Source: Burkholderiales bacterium (GTDB taxonomy: Bacteria; Pseudomonadota; Gammaproteobacteria; Burkholderiales; Casimicrobiaceae). From it: a DNA stretch of 64,000 nucleotides. A program made the position numbers and the translations under genes. Location: contig JADYZP010000049.1 of assembly GCA_020853025.1 (NCBI GenBank), positions 24,093-88,092 of the forward strand, written 5' to 3'. Below, piece after piece: positions 19,068 through 28,226 of this stretch. Below the pieces are notes generated by a model, which was not told the DNA's origin, searched no databases, and worked only from the letters and a program-made list of their open reading frames with translations. How positions within the stretch are numbered: position 1 is the stretch's first letter; each line of letters starts with the position of its first letter.

Positions 19068-21944
19068 TCAGGCGGACTTGCGCTTGTGCGCCGCGGGCTT
19101 CCTGGTCGCCGGGGCTTGCGCTGCGGGCTTCTGCGCCGCGGCCGTCTTCGCGGTAGTCTTCGCAGCACTGCGGGGCGCGGCGGACTTTGTGGCTGGCGTC
19201 TTCACAGTCGCGATCTTTGCCTGCTTCCGCGCACCCTTCGGCGCCGTCGCTCGCTTGGTGCGCGTCGGCGCTCTGGATGCGCTCTTGCCCGCCTTCGCGG
19301 CGAGCAGCGCCAGCGCGTCTTCGAGCGTGATCGAGCCCTCCTGGTCGCGGTCGGGCAGCGTCGCGTTGACCGCGCCGTGCTTCACGTAGGGTCCGTAACG
19401 GCCGTTGTGCAACTCGACCGGAGCGCGGGTCTTCGGATGCATCCCGAGCACGCGCACGGCGGCGGCGCCGCGACCACGCGCGCCTCTCGCCTTGGCGGGA
19501 TCCCTGGCCTCGAACTCGAAGCCGACCTTGCCGTCCGTCTGCACGACGAGGAACGCGGAGAAGGGCCTGCGCGTACGCGCCGACACGAACTGCAGGAGGT
19601 CGGTCTTCTTCGATGCGAGCAGTTTTCGCATCTGTTCCGGTTCGACCGCCCGTTGCAGGATCATCCGGCCGGAGCGGAAGTCACAGGATTTCTCCGGACC
19701 TGTCGCTTTTTCGCAGACGTAGGAATTGCCGTGCTCGTACACGCGCGCGCCGCACTTGGGACAGTCACCGAGCGGCGTCTGCGCCGAGAAATCCCGAACC
19801 TCGCCGTCGTCGGTGACGTCGGCATTGCCGAAATCGAACACGACCTCGTTCGCATCGTTCAAACGCAGCTTCGCCGAGAACGGCCGGCCCATCTTGCTGC
19901 GGAAGCCTTCGAGAGGGCCGATCTCGCGATTCGCGATCAGCGCATCCGCCTCGTGGGGTTCGAGCTGCCGGCCACCCAGGATTTTCCAGAACGCGAAGTC
20001 GCAGTCGGGACGCACGCACTGGAACTTTTTGTACTTTTCGTGCATCTCGCCGCCGCATTTGGGACACGCGTTCGCTAGCGTGGCGAAGTCGCCGGGGATG
20101 GTGTCGCTTTCGTAATTCTTCGCCTGGTCGACGATGTGCTCGGTCATTTCGACGATTTCGCGCATGAAGGTGTCGCGCGCGAGCTTGCCGTGCTCCATTT
20201 GCGCGAGCTTGAACTCCCACTCGGCGGTCAGCTCCGGCGAGAAGAGCTCGGGCACGCCGAGCCCGTGCAGCAGCGTCATCAGCGAAAACGCCTTCGCCGT
20301 CGGATGCAGGTCGCGGCCTTCGCGGTAAATGTAGCGCTCGAAGATCAGGCCCTCGATGATCGCCGCCCGCGTGGCCGGTGTGCCGAGGCCTTTTTCACGC
20401 ATCGCCTCGCGCAGTTCGTCGTCTTCGATCAGCTTGCCCGCGCCTTCCATTGCCGACAGCAGTGTTGCTTCGTTGAAGCGCGGCGGCGCCCGCGTGACCA
20501 GCGGCACCACGTCGATCTTCTCGGTGGCGACCTTTTCGTCGGCCAGTACCGGCGCGAGCGACGCCTCTTCGCCCTGTGCCTCCTTGCCATAGACGGCGAG
20601 CCACCCCGGATTGACCAACACACGGCCCTCGGTCTTGAAAGGCTCGTCGTCGACGCGCGTGATCCGTGTCGTGACCAGGTGCTCGGCCGCCGGATAGAAC
20701 ACGCAGAGAAAGCGGCGCACGACCAGATCGTAGAGCTTCCCCTCGACCTCGTTCAACTGCTTCGGAGGCACCACCGTCGGAATGATCGCGAAGTGATCGG
20801 AGATCTTGGTGTTGTCGAATATTCGTCGATTCGGGCGCACCCACTTCTGCTTCAGGATCTCCCGAGCAAAGCCGCCGAAGGCATTCGACTCGCGGAGTTC
20901 CTCGAGCGTGGCGTTGACGGTGCCGAGGTAGTCCTCCGGCAACGCACGCGAATCGGTTCGCGGATACGTCAGCACCTTGTGCTTTTCGTACAGCGCCTGC
21001 GCGAGCGACAGCGTCGTCCGCGCCGAGAAGCCGAAACGGCCATTCGCCTCGCGCTGCAGGCTGGTGAGGTCGTAGAGCAGCGGCGGGCTCTGCGTCGTCG
21101 GCTTCGACTCCTCGGTGACGGTGCCCGAGCGGCCGGCGCAACGGTCGGCAATGCGCTGCGCGCGCGCCTCCTCCCACAGCCTTTCGGCGCGCAGGTCGGG
21201 ATCGTCGTCGGATTTTTCGAATTTTTCGTCGAACCAGCGGCCTGGGTATTCGCCGCCCTTGGCGCGGAAGGTGGCGACGACTTCCCAGTAGTCGCGGGGC
21301 CGGAACGCGCGGATCTTCTCCTCGCGCTCGACCAGGATCGCGAGTGTGGGCGTCTGCACGCGGCCCACTGTCGTCAACTGGAAGCCGCCCGACTTCGAAT
21401 TGAACGCCGTCATCGCCCGCGTGCCGTTGATGCCGACCAGCCAGTCGGCCTCCGAGCGACACACCGCCGCGTCGGCGAGCGGTTGCATCGTCTCGTCGCT
21501 GCGCAGTCGCGCGAAGCCATCGCGGATCGCCGCCGGCGTCATCGACTGCAGCCACAGTCGCTGGATCGGCTTCGCCGTCTTCGCATACTGGACGATGTAG
21601 CGAAAGATGAGCTCGCCTTCGCGTCCCGCGTCGCAGGCGTTGACCAGCGCGGTCACGTCCTTGCGGCGGATCAGCTTCAACAGCGTCTTCAGCCGGTTCT
21701 CGTTTTTCTCGATCGGCTTCAGCGCGAACTTGGACGGCACGGCGGGCAGGTGCGCGAAGGTCCACTTGCCACGCTTGACCTCCTCCTCCTCCGGCATGCC
21801 AATCTCGAGCAGGTGCCCGACCGCCGACGAGAGAACGGCATGGTCGCTCTCGAAGTAGTCGTCGTGGCGCGTGAAGCCGCCCAGTGCCTTCGCGATGTCG
21901 GCGGCGACGGAAGGCTTTTCCGCGATGATGAGGGTCTTGGCCAA
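19068..21944 (-). CDS. topB: DNA topoisomerase III (type IA)
   Basis: A type IA topoisomerase of 958 residues that relaxes or decatenates DNA. TOPRIM begins at the N-terminus (AKTLIIAEKPSVAADIA), NACDAGREGELIF holds the metal-binding acidic residues, and the catalytic tyrosine is Tyr327 in LTYPRTDSRALP. Two cysteine clusters near the C-terminus (CPKCGGEMHEKYKKFQC and CPKCGARVYEHGNSYVC) fit topo zinc fingers, and the last 60 residues are a Lys/Ala/Pro-rich tail. The TTG at 21944 is chosen because it gives the family N-terminus; the frame upstream to an alternative start at 22028 carries no homology. In this lineage the topB-dprA-lysM order is common. topA is an alternative name but the N-terminal type fits topB. 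Confidence 0.9.
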   Translation of the reverse strand: MAKTLIIAEKPSVAADIAKALGGFTRHDDYFESDHAVLSSAVGHLLEIGMPEEEEVKRGKWTFAHLPAVPSKFALKPIEKNENRLKTLLKLIRRKDVTALVNACDAGREGELIFRYIVQYAKTAKPIQRLWLQSMTPAAIRDGFARLRSDETMQPLADAAVCRSEADWLVGINGTRAMTAFNSKSGGFQLTTVGRVQTPTLAILVEREEKIRAFRPRDYWEVVATFRAKGGEYPGRWFDEKFEKSDDDPDLRAERLWEEARAQRIADRCAGRSGTVTEESKPTTQSPPLLYDLTSLQREANGRFGFSARTTLSLAQALYEKHKVLTYPRTDSRALPEDYLGTVNATLEELRESNAFGGFAREILKQKWVRPNRRIFDNTKISDHFAIIPTVVPPKQLNEVEGKLYDLVVRRFLCVFYPAAEHLVTTRITRVDDEPFKTEGRVLVNPGWLAVYGKEAQGEEASLAPVLADEKVATEKIDVVPLVTRAPPRFNEATLLSAMEGAGKLIEDDELREAMREKGLGTPATRAAIIEGLIFERYIYREGRDLHPTAKAFSLMTLLHGLGVPELFSPELTAEWEFKLAQMEHGKLARDTFMREIVEMTEHIVDQAKNYESDTIPGDFATLANACPKCGGEMHEKYKKFQCVRPDCDFAFWKILGGRQLEPHEADALIANREIGPLEGFRSKMGRPFSAKLRLNDANEVVFDFGNADVTDDGEVRDFSAQTPLGDCPKCGARVYEHGNSYVCEKATGPEKSCDFRSGRMILQRAVEPEQMRKLLASKKTDLLQFVSARTRRPFSAFLVVQTDGKVGFEFEARDPAKARGARGRGAAAVRVLGMHPKTRAPVELHNGRYGPYVKHGAVNATLPDRDQEGSITLEDALALLAAKAGKSASRAPTRTKRATAPKGARKQAKIATVKTPATKSAAPRSAAKTTAKTAAAQKPAAQAPATRKPAAHKRKSA

Positions 21945-22098
21945 GGGTCGAATGGTCGGTCGAGGGGACGCAGATACTACATTAAGGGCGGGTGTGACCC
22001 ATGTTGGGGGCACTTCGCCATAGGGCAATCGCGGTCACGGCACGGCGCCCGGACGCCCACGATACCCGCGTGGCCGGTCGTCGCGCGCGCAGCAAAGC

Positions 22099-23181
22099 TC
22101 ATCGGCGCCGCTGCCATCGACCTCCAGGCGACGCCGCGACGATGCCCGCGAGTTCGAGTTCGGTCAACTGCGACAGCACCGCATCGGTCGCGAGCCCGGT
22201 ACGCGCCACCAGCGTGTCGACGTCGGTCGGATCCTCGGCGAGTGCGGCCAGCAACGGTGAATCGCCTGGATTCGTGAGCTGCGCCGAAAGCGATGTCGCC
22301 GTCCCGGCGTGCATCCCCAGTTCTTCCAGGATGTCCTTCGCGCACTCGACCAGCTTGGCGCCGTCGCGGATCAGCCGATGGCAGCCGCGCGCCAGTGGCG
22401 AGTGGATCGATCCAGGAATGGCGAACACCTCGCGACCCTGCTCGCCCGCCAAGCGCGCGGTGATCAGCGAGCCCGAAGCCAGCGCGGCTTCGACGACCAG
22501 CACGCCCCGTGCAAGTCCGCTGATCAGCCGGTTGCGGCGCGGGAAGTTCCTGGCCAGCGGCGGCGTTCCGGGCGGGAACTCGGACAGCAGCCCACCTCGC
22601 GCGGCGATCGCGTGTGCGAGTTCGCGGTGGCGCGCCGGATAGACTCGGTCGAGCCCGGTACCGACGACCGCCAGCGTCGAGCCGGCGCCAGCGAGCGCGC
22701 CTTCATGCGCCGCGGCGTCGATGCCCAGCGCCAGTCCCGACACGATGGTGAGCCCCGCGTCGGCAAGCGCGTGCGCAAAGGCGCGCGCGTTGTCGCGCCC
22801 CTGCGCTGTGGCATTGCGGCTGCCGACGATCGCCAACGCCTGGCGGTTCAACAATTCGCGGCGTCCGACGAAAAAGAGCACTGGAGGTGCAGCGCCGAGC
22901 TCGAGCAGCGCCTGGGGATAATCGGGATCGTCCCAAGCCACCACTTCATGCGCGGGGTCGGCGAGCCATGCGTGCATGCGGGCGAGCGCATCGTCGTCGG
23001 GTGCCCTGCGCAGACGGGCGATGTCGACGTCGGAGATCACCGACGCAAGCCGTGCGGGTGTGGCGGACAGGATATCGCGGGGGCCGCCGAAGGCGCGCAG
23101 CAGCGCCAGCCAGGCGGCCTGCGGCAGCGTCCTGTGCGCCAGCTCAGCCCACGCCGCGCGGGTTTCGTCGACTGCGCTCAT
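22099..23181 (-). CDS. dprA: DNA processing protein DprA/Smf
   Basis: DprA loads RecA on incoming single-stranded DNA during natural transformation. The 360-residue protein has the Rossmann-like core with VGSRNATAQG, TIVSGLALGIDAAAHEGAL, GLDRVYPARH and SEFPPGTPPLARNFPRRNR, an N-terminal helical domain, and a C-terminal winged-helix domain (about 290-350). It lies between topB and the LysM gene; a smg (DUF494) gene, often found next to dprA in betaproteobacteria, is absent from the 154-bp gap to topB. Confidence 0.95.
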   Translation of the reverse strand: MSAVDETRAAWAELAHRTLPQAAWLALLRAFGGPRDILSATPARLASVISDVDIARLRRAPDDDALARMHAWLADPAHEVVAWDDPDYPQALLELGAAPPVLFFVGRRELLNRQALAIVGSRNATAQGRDNARAFAHALADAGLTIVSGLALGIDAAAHEGALAGAGSTLAVVGTGLDRVYPARHRELAHAIAARGGLLSEFPPGTPPLARNFPRRNRLISGLARGVLVVEAALASGSLITARLAGEQGREVFAIPGSIHSPLARGCHRLIRDGAKLVECAKDILEELGMHAGTATSLSAQLTNPGDSPLLAALAEDPTDVDTLVARTGLATDAVLSQLTELELAGIVAASPGGRWQRRR

Positions 23182-23277
23182 TGCGGCCCCGAAGCGGCGT
23201 TCATCGCGCGACTATGGCCGGCGCGTCGCGCGCACCGGTATCCGACCAACGGCTGGGGCCGGGGCCGGGGACGAGAA

Positions 23278-24381
23278 CTAAGGCGTGCGCGCGAAATCTC
23301 CGGTGCGCACCGGATCGGTCGAGTTGAGGACCACCGCAAAGGATACGCGGTCGAAGGTGCGGAACACGAACAGCAGGCCGGTCCGCTCGTCCGCCGGCGC
23401 CACGTATTCGCGGGGCGTGAACGTCGTCGTGTTGTCGAGGAAGCGCAGGATGGTCGCCTGTTGCCGAGATGGCCGCGGATCTACGATCGGCGCGATGACG
23501 CGATAGACGGCGAGTACGTGGCCGACTTCGATGCCGTCGCGCGTACCCTGGTCCAGCGTCACGATGCCGCCGCGCCCGGTCTCAACGCCATTGAAGGGCA
23601 CGCGCAGGATGCGCGCGTTGACCGGCTTGTCGGGCGCGTGCGGCACATAGTTGACCAGCGTTTCGCGCGGTGCCGGCAACAGGCGGTCGCCGATCTGGAT
23701 CTCCTGGTTCGCGGTTTCGATGCGCACGGTGGCGAGCTCACCGAACTTCTCGACGCGAGCGGTGCCGAGGAACTTGCTCTCGTAGCCAAGAACCTCGGTG
23801 CCGTCCAGGTTGACGATGGCACCTGCGGGCCGGTAGATGTACCAGTAGTCGCCGGCCTTCGGATCGATGCCGAGTACGTAGACGACGTCGCCGGTGCCGC
23901 GGACGACGCGCGAGTCGTTGCGCCCGTGCAGGATTTCGGCCGCGTCGTAGAGTCCCGATGGTCCGGTCACCAGCGGCCGCGTCAGGTACGGCTCGATGTC
24001 ATTGGGTGAAATGCTCGGGATCGCATCGGCCCGTAGCGCCGACACGCGCGTCGTCGGCGATAGCCGCACGGTGTCGTCGGCGATCGACAGCTTCGGTTGC
24101 CCGTTTTCGTATTCGAGGCGAACCACGTCTCCCGGATAGATGAGATGCGGGTTGCGGATCTGTTCCTTGTTCATCCGCCAGACTTCGGGCCAGCGCCAGG
24201 GCTCCTTCAGGAACTTGCCCGAGATGCCCCACAGCGTGTCGCCCTTTTGCACCGTGTAGCTTGTCGGCGCCTGGTCGGCGACCTGCAGGTTCTGCGCGCC
24301 GACCGCGCCGCAAAGCGCGAGCAAGCCCCACGCCGCGGCTGCGGAGGCGTGGCGAATCGCTGTGTTAAACTGTTGAAGCAT
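23278..24381 (-). CDS. Exported LysM domain protein
   Basis: A 367-residue protein with a signal peptide (cleavage near VGA-QN, about residue 29) and one LysM motif at about residues 40-90 (YTVQKGDTLWGISGKFL, then NPHLIYPGDVVRL), which binds peptidoglycan. The rest forms a conserved but uncharacterised periplasmic region. It is divergent from def, and this def/lysM arrangement is widely conserved in proteobacteria. The function beyond cell-wall binding is unknown. Confidence 0.9.
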   Translation of the reverse strand: MLQQFNTAIRHASAAAAWGLLALCGAVGAQNLQVADQAPTSYTVQKGDTLWGISGKFLKEPWRWPEVWRMNKEQIRNPHLIYPGDVVRLEYENGQPKLSIADDTVRLSPTTRVSALRADAIPSISPNDIEPYLTRPLVTGPSGLYDAAEILHGRNDSRVVRGTGDVVYVLGIDPKAGDYWYIYRPAGAIVNLDGTEVLGYESKFLGTARVEKFGELATVRIETANQEIQIGDRLLPAPRETLVNYVPHAPDKPVNARILRVPFNGVETGRGGIVTLDQGTRDGIEVGHVLAVYRVIAPIVDPRPSRQQATILRFLDNTTTFTPREYVAPADERTGLLFVFRTFDRVSFAVVLNSTDPVRTGDFARTP

Positions 24382-24518
24382 AACGCCTCTTCCCGGTCGG
24401 GCGAACCTTGAGGGGTGGCTTGCGGATAGTCGCCTTCGTCTTAGGCGAATGTCCTAAACCGCCGCAAAATAAGGACTTAACACGGATTCTGCATCCGCTA
24501 CGTTGCATTTGGCAAGCT

Positions 24519-25022
24519 ATGGCACTGCTGACCATCCTTGAATACCCCGATCCGCGTCTCAAAAAAGTCGCGTCCCCGGTCACCGCGTTCACGCCAGAGC
24601 TCGTCCGGCTGGTTCGCGACATGGCGCAAACCATGTATGCGGCGCCCGGCGTGGGCCTGGCGGCCACCCAGGTCGACGTCCACAAGCGCATCGTCATCAT
24701 CGACACCTCCGAAGCGCATGACGACCTCCTGGTCCTCGTCAACCCGGAGATCATCGCCGCCGAGGGCGAGGCGGAATGCGAGGAAGGTTGCCTGTCCGTT
24801 CCTGGCTATTACGACCGCGTCACCCGCGCAGCCCGGGTCACGGTCCGCGCGGCGAACGAGCGCGGCGCAATGGTCGAGCGGACCGTGGAGGACCTCCTCG
24901 CCGTATGCATACAGCACGAAATGGACCACCTGGTCGGCAAGATGTTCGTCGACTATCTGTCGCCGTTGAAGCGCGCACGTCTGGCGTCCAAACAGCGCAA
25001 GAAGCAGCGGCTGGCCGGCTAG
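24519..25022 (+). CDS. def: Peptide deformylase
   Basis: Removes the formyl group from nascent proteins. The 167-residue enzyme shows all three metal/active-site motifs: GVGLAATQV, EGCLSVP and QHEMDHL. The ATG at 24519 (MALLTILEYPDPRL) fits the family start; the frame is open upstream but without homology. It heads the def-fmt-rsmB block; fmt, the opposite activity on initiator tRNA, follows 34 bp later. Confidence 0.97.
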   Translation: MALLTILEYPDPRLKKVASPVTAFTPELVRLVRDMAQTMYAAPGVGLAATQVDVHKRIVIIDTSEAHDDLLVLVNPEIIAAEGEAECEEGCLSVPGYYDRVTRAARVTVRAANERGAMVERTVEDLLAVCIQHEMDHLVGKMFVDYLSPLKRARLASKQRKKQRLAG

Positions 25023-25056
25023 CCGCGCGCGTCGTAGCGCTTCCTCGAGTCCAAAC

Positions 25057-26016
25057 GTGGCCGCGTTACGCGTCGGCTTTGCCGGCACTCCTGCCTTTGC
25101 CGCGGAGGCGCTGACCGCCATTCTGTCGGCCGGTTACGCGGTGCCCATGGTGCTGACGCAGCCGGATCGTCCCAGCGGACGTGGCTTGAAGCTCTCGCCG
25201 TCGCCGGTCAAGCAGTGCGCGGTCGCGCACGATATTCCGGTCTTCCAGCCAGCGTCGCTGAAAGCCCCGCTAGCGCGCGCCGAAGCGCTGTCGGTCCGCC
25301 TCGACGTGCTGGTGGTGGCCGCCTATGGGCTCATCCTGCCGCCGCCAGTGCTGTCCTGGCCGCTGCATGGAGCGCTCAACATCCACGCGTCGAAACTGCC
25401 GCGCTGGCGCGGTGCGGCGCCTATCCAGCGGGCGCTGCTTGCCGGCGACTCCGAAACCGGCGTCACGATCATGCAAATGGACGCCGGGCTCGACACCGGG
25501 CCGATGGTCGACTCGGTGGGCGTCCTGATCGCCCCGCGGGAGACCGCAGGCACGCTGACCGTGAAACTGGCGGCTGCCGGAGCCGCGGCGATCGTTGCCG
25601 TGCTTGGCAGACTCGCGCGCGACGGCGCGCTGGCGGCGATCGCGCAGTCTGCCGCCGACGCTACCTACGCGCCGAAAATCGGCCGTGCCGACGCGCGGCT
25701 CGACTGGCGGCTGTCGGCCGAGTTGCTCGATCGGACCGTGCGTGCCTTCGACCCCATCCCGGGCGCCTACACGCGATGGCAGACCGAGACCGTGAAGGTT
25801 TGGACGGCCGAACCGTGCGCAGCACCCGGAGCTGCGCCCGGAACGGTGGTCGCCATAGGCCCGGAAGGCGTCGATGTCGCCTGCGGAACAGGAGCATTGC
25901 GACTGCGTAGCGTGCAGCCGGCCGGCGGCAGACGCATGGTGGCGGCGGCCTTTGCGGCCGGCCGAGCGTTGCTGCCGGGTGCGCGCTTCGCGGTCGGCGA
26001 AGCCGATGCGCATTAG
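25057..26016 (+). CDS. fmt: Methionyl-tRNA formyltransferase
   Basis: Formylates Met-tRNA(fMet) from 10-formyl-THF. The 319-residue protein has VGFAGTPAFAAEAL at the N-terminus, the catalytic region LNIHASKLPRWRGAAPIQRA with the following GDSETGVTIMQMDAGLDTG, and a C-terminal OB-fold. The start is GTG at 25057; there is no ATG nearby that keeps the N-terminal strand. Directly downstream of def. Confidence 0.97.
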   Translation: MAALRVGFAGTPAFAAEALTAILSAGYAVPMVLTQPDRPSGRGLKLSPSPVKQCAVAHDIPVFQPASLKAPLARAEALSVRLDVLVVAAYGLILPPPVLSWPLHGALNIHASKLPRWRGAAPIQRALLAGDSETGVTIMQMDAGLDTGPMVDSVGVLIAPRETAGTLTVKLAAAGAAAIVAVLGRLARDGALAAIAQSAADATYAPKIGRADARLDWRLSAELLDRTVRAFDPIPGAYTRWQTETVKVWTAEPCAAPGAAPGTVVAIGPEGVDVACGTGALRLRSVQPAGGRRMVAAAFAAGRALLPGARFAVGEADAH

Positions 26017-26063
26017 CCGCGTGAAGGAGCACCTGGCGAGCGCCTTGCGGTCGGAAGGATCCG

Positions 26064-27362
26064 ATGCAGCATGAACAGCGGATGGCAGCGCTTGCTGTTT
26101 GCCGTGTCCAGGACGGCGCCACGCTGCCGGCGGCACTTGCTGCCGTGGCCGACGGTGCGCCCACGCGAGGGTACACTCTGGTGGCCGAACTGGCCTACGG
26201 CACGCTGCGGCATTGGGGTCGGCTCGCCGCGCTGAAGCAGGCACTGGCCACCCGACCGCTGGCAGAACCCGCGCTGTCCGCGCTGGTGGCGGTTGCGCTG
26301 TATCAGCTCGACCATACGCGCTCACCCGCCTTCGCAGTCGTCGATCGCGCCGTCGATGCGGCGGTGCTGCTCGCGCGTCCGCAAGCGAAGGGGCTCGTCA
26401 ACGCGATGCTTCGTCGCTACCTGCGCGAGCGCGTGGCGCTCAATGCCGAAGTTGCGAAGGCGAGTCCGGTGGCGCGCTGGTCGTATCCGCGCTGGTGGAT
26501 CGGCCGCGTGCAGGCGGACCATCCGCAGCATTGGCGACAAATCCTGGAAGCGGGCAACGAGCGGCCGCCGCTGACGCTGCGGGTCAATCGGCGCACGACC
26601 TCGCGCGATGCACTCGCGGCGCGCTTCGCCGCGGCAGACATCGCCACGCAGGCCGTCGGCGAGGTTGGGCTCATCGTCCTCGCGCCGCAGCCGGTGCCGG
26701 CGCTGCCCGGCTTCGGCGAAGGAGCCTTCGCCGTTCAGGATGCCGGGGCCCAGCTCGCGGCACCGCTGTTGCGCGTCGAAGACGGCATGCGCGTGCTCGA
26801 CGCCTGCGCGGCGCCTGGCGGCAAGGCCACGCACCTGGCCGAATTGGCCGACATCGATCTCGTGGCGGTCGACAGCGACGCGGCGCGCCTGCCGCGTGTA
26901 CGCGAGAACTTCGCACGCTTGAAACTCGACTGCCCGCGACTGACGATCCTCGAGGCAGATGCGGCGGACCCCGGCGACTGGTGGGACGGCCGACGCTTCG
27001 ATCGGATCATGATCGATGCCCCCTGCACCGCATCGGGTGTGGTGCGCCGGCATCCGGACGGCAAGTGGCTGCGGCGCAAGTCGGACGTCTCGACGTTCGC
27101 CGAGCAGCAGCGGCGGCTGCTTGCGGGACTGTGGCCGACACTCAAACCTCGCGGCATGCTGCTGTACGCGAGCTGCTCGGTGTTCGCAGCGGAAAACGAG
27201 TGGCAGATCAAGGACTTCCTGGACCGAAACGCGGACGCGTTGCGCGAATCCATCAGCTTTGGCGCCGATTGCCCCCACGTCGGCGGCCAGCTCTTGCCTT
27301 CGGGGAACGCTGCGAGCCACAATCAGGACGGCTTCTTCTACGCGCTGCTGCGCAAGGCCTAA
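26064..27362 (+). CDS. rsmB: 16S rRNA m5C967 methyltransferase RsmB
   Basis: Methylates C967 of 16S rRNA with S-adenosylmethionine. The 432-residue protein has an N-terminal NusB-like RNA-binding domain (about 1-145) and a Rossmann methyltransferase domain with VLDACAAPGGKATHLAEL, the catalytic cysteines in DAPCTASGV and YASCSVF, and a PUA-like middle. It follows fmt, as in E. coli (def-fmt-rsmB). Confidence 0.95.
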   Translation: MQHEQRMAALAVCRVQDGATLPAALAAVADGAPTRGYTLVAELAYGTLRHWGRLAALKQALATRPLAEPALSALVAVALYQLDHTRSPAFAVVDRAVDAAVLLARPQAKGLVNAMLRRYLRERVALNAEVAKASPVARWSYPRWWIGRVQADHPQHWRQILEAGNERPPLTLRVNRRTTSRDALAARFAAADIATQAVGEVGLIVLAPQPVPALPGFGEGAFAVQDAGAQLAAPLLRVEDGMRVLDACAAPGGKATHLAELADIDLVAVDSDAARLPRVRENFARLKLDCPRLTILEADAADPGDWWDGRRFDRIMIDAPCTASGVVRRHPDGKWLRRKSDVSTFAEQQRRLLAGLWPTLKPRGMLLYASCSVFAAENEWQIKDFLDRNADALRESISFGADCPHVGGQLLPSGNAASHNQDGFFYALLRKA

Positions 27363-27424
27363 CGAGCCTTCGTTGGTGGCTGCGCCGCCTCGCCGCCGGA
27401 AACGCGGTACCGATTCTCGCCGGC

Positions 27425-28042
27425 ATGCCGCCCGTCCCCTTTCCTTCCCGGCTGCTGTTTTCTCGTAACCCGACGCGTAGGCGTCTGCCGTCGCTCGCGC
27501 TCGTTGCGCTGCTGGCAGCCGCTTTGCTGTCGACGTTGGTCTCGCCGGTATCGCGCGCAGACACGATTCCCGTGAAGTCGGCCGAACTTCGCGTCGAGGA
27601 CGGCGAAGTGCTGTTGAATGCCGAGTTCCAGCTTGCGTTCAATTCGACGCTGGAGGAGGCGCTGCAGCGCGGGATAGCGCTGTATTTCGTGCTCGAGTTC
27701 GAGCTGACGCGCAGCCGCTGGTATTGGCTCGACGAGCGCGTCGGACAGGCGTCGCTGACTTCGCGCGTTTCCTACAACGCGCTGACGCGCCAGTATCGTG
27801 TCAGCAGCGGGCTTCTGACGCAGACACTTGGCTCGCTGGAAGAAGTCGAGCGCTACATCGGCCGCGTCACGTCGAGGCCGGTCGCGCAGGCCACCGCGTT
27901 GTCCAGGGGCCAGCGCTACGACGCCGCGATCCGTCTGCGCCTGGACGTCAACCAGCTCCCCAAGCCCTTCCAGGTCGACGCGCTCGCGTCGCGCGAATGG
28001 ACCCTCGACTCCGGCTGGTACCGGTGGAGCTTCGTGCCATGA
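27425..28042 (+). CDS. DUF4390 family exported protein
   Basis: A 205-residue protein with a signal peptide or N-terminal anchor (hydrophobic stretch at about residues 24-42, ending near SRADT) and a beta-rich body (VEDGEVLLNAEFQLAFN, LEFELTRSRWYWLDE, VSYNALTRQYRVSSGLL), matching DUF4390. The family sits between rsmB and ntrY in betaproteobacteria; its role is unknown. The ATG at 27425 is the first that keeps the signal peptide. The gap to ntrY is occupied by repeats. Confidence 0.85.
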   Translation: MPPVPFPSRLLFSRNPTRRRLPSLALVALLAAALLSTLVSPVSRADTIPVKSAELRVEDGEVLLNAEFQLAFNSTLEEALQRGIALYFVLEFELTRSRWYWLDERVGQASLTSRVSYNALTRQYRVSSGLLTQTLGSLEEVERYIGRVTSRPVAQATALSRGQRYDAAIRLRLDVNQLPKPFQVDALASREWTLDSGWYRWSFVP

Positions 28043-28048
28043 ACGCTC

Positions 28049-28157
28049 GCGCCGCCTCCCCCGGAGGGGGCGAGCGCCTTGGGGCGGCGGGTGGACGCCC
28101 CCCCGAAGCGGCGCTGTGCGCCGCCTCCCCCGGAGGGGGCGAGCGCCTTGGGGCGGC
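28049..28157. repeat. 40-bp direct repeat pair, REP-like, with internal palindrome
   Basis: Two identical 40-bp copies at 28049-28088 and 28118-28157, starts 69 bp apart. Each contains the near-palindromic core CCTCCCCCGGAGGGGGCGAG followed by CGCCTTGGGGCGGC, and so can form a hairpin. The wording resembles short interspersed GC-rich repeats common between genes of Burkholderiales genomes, but I cannot check copy number here. They fill the gap between the DUF4390 gene and ntrY. Confidence 0.75.
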
Positions 28158-28162
28158 CCGGC

Positions 28163-28216
28163 GGCGCTCTAGGCGCTCTAGGCGTTTCGGGCGTTCTGGG
28201 CGTTCTGGGCGCTCTG
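28163..28216. repeat. Six-copy 9-bp tandem repeat upstream of ntrY
   Basis: Six units of the type GGCG(C/T)TCT(A/G) at 28163, 28172, 28181, 28190, 28199 and 28208; two are GGCGCTCTA, two are GGCGTTCTG, one is GGCGCTCTG and one is a variant (GGCGTTTCG). The array ends 10 bp before the ntrY ATG and runs into the G tract that probably serves as its ribosome site. Confidence 0.8.
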
Positions 28217-28226
28217 GGGGGTATTC

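Noticed and set aside
20136..22277. 713-codon plus-strand open frame
   Set aside because: Antisense to topB; no known domain, shadow of high GC.
28049..28216. Repeats considered as a CRISPR array
   Set aside because: Only two 40-bp copies with a non-matching 29-bp interval and no cas genes nearby; the 9-bp array has no spacers.
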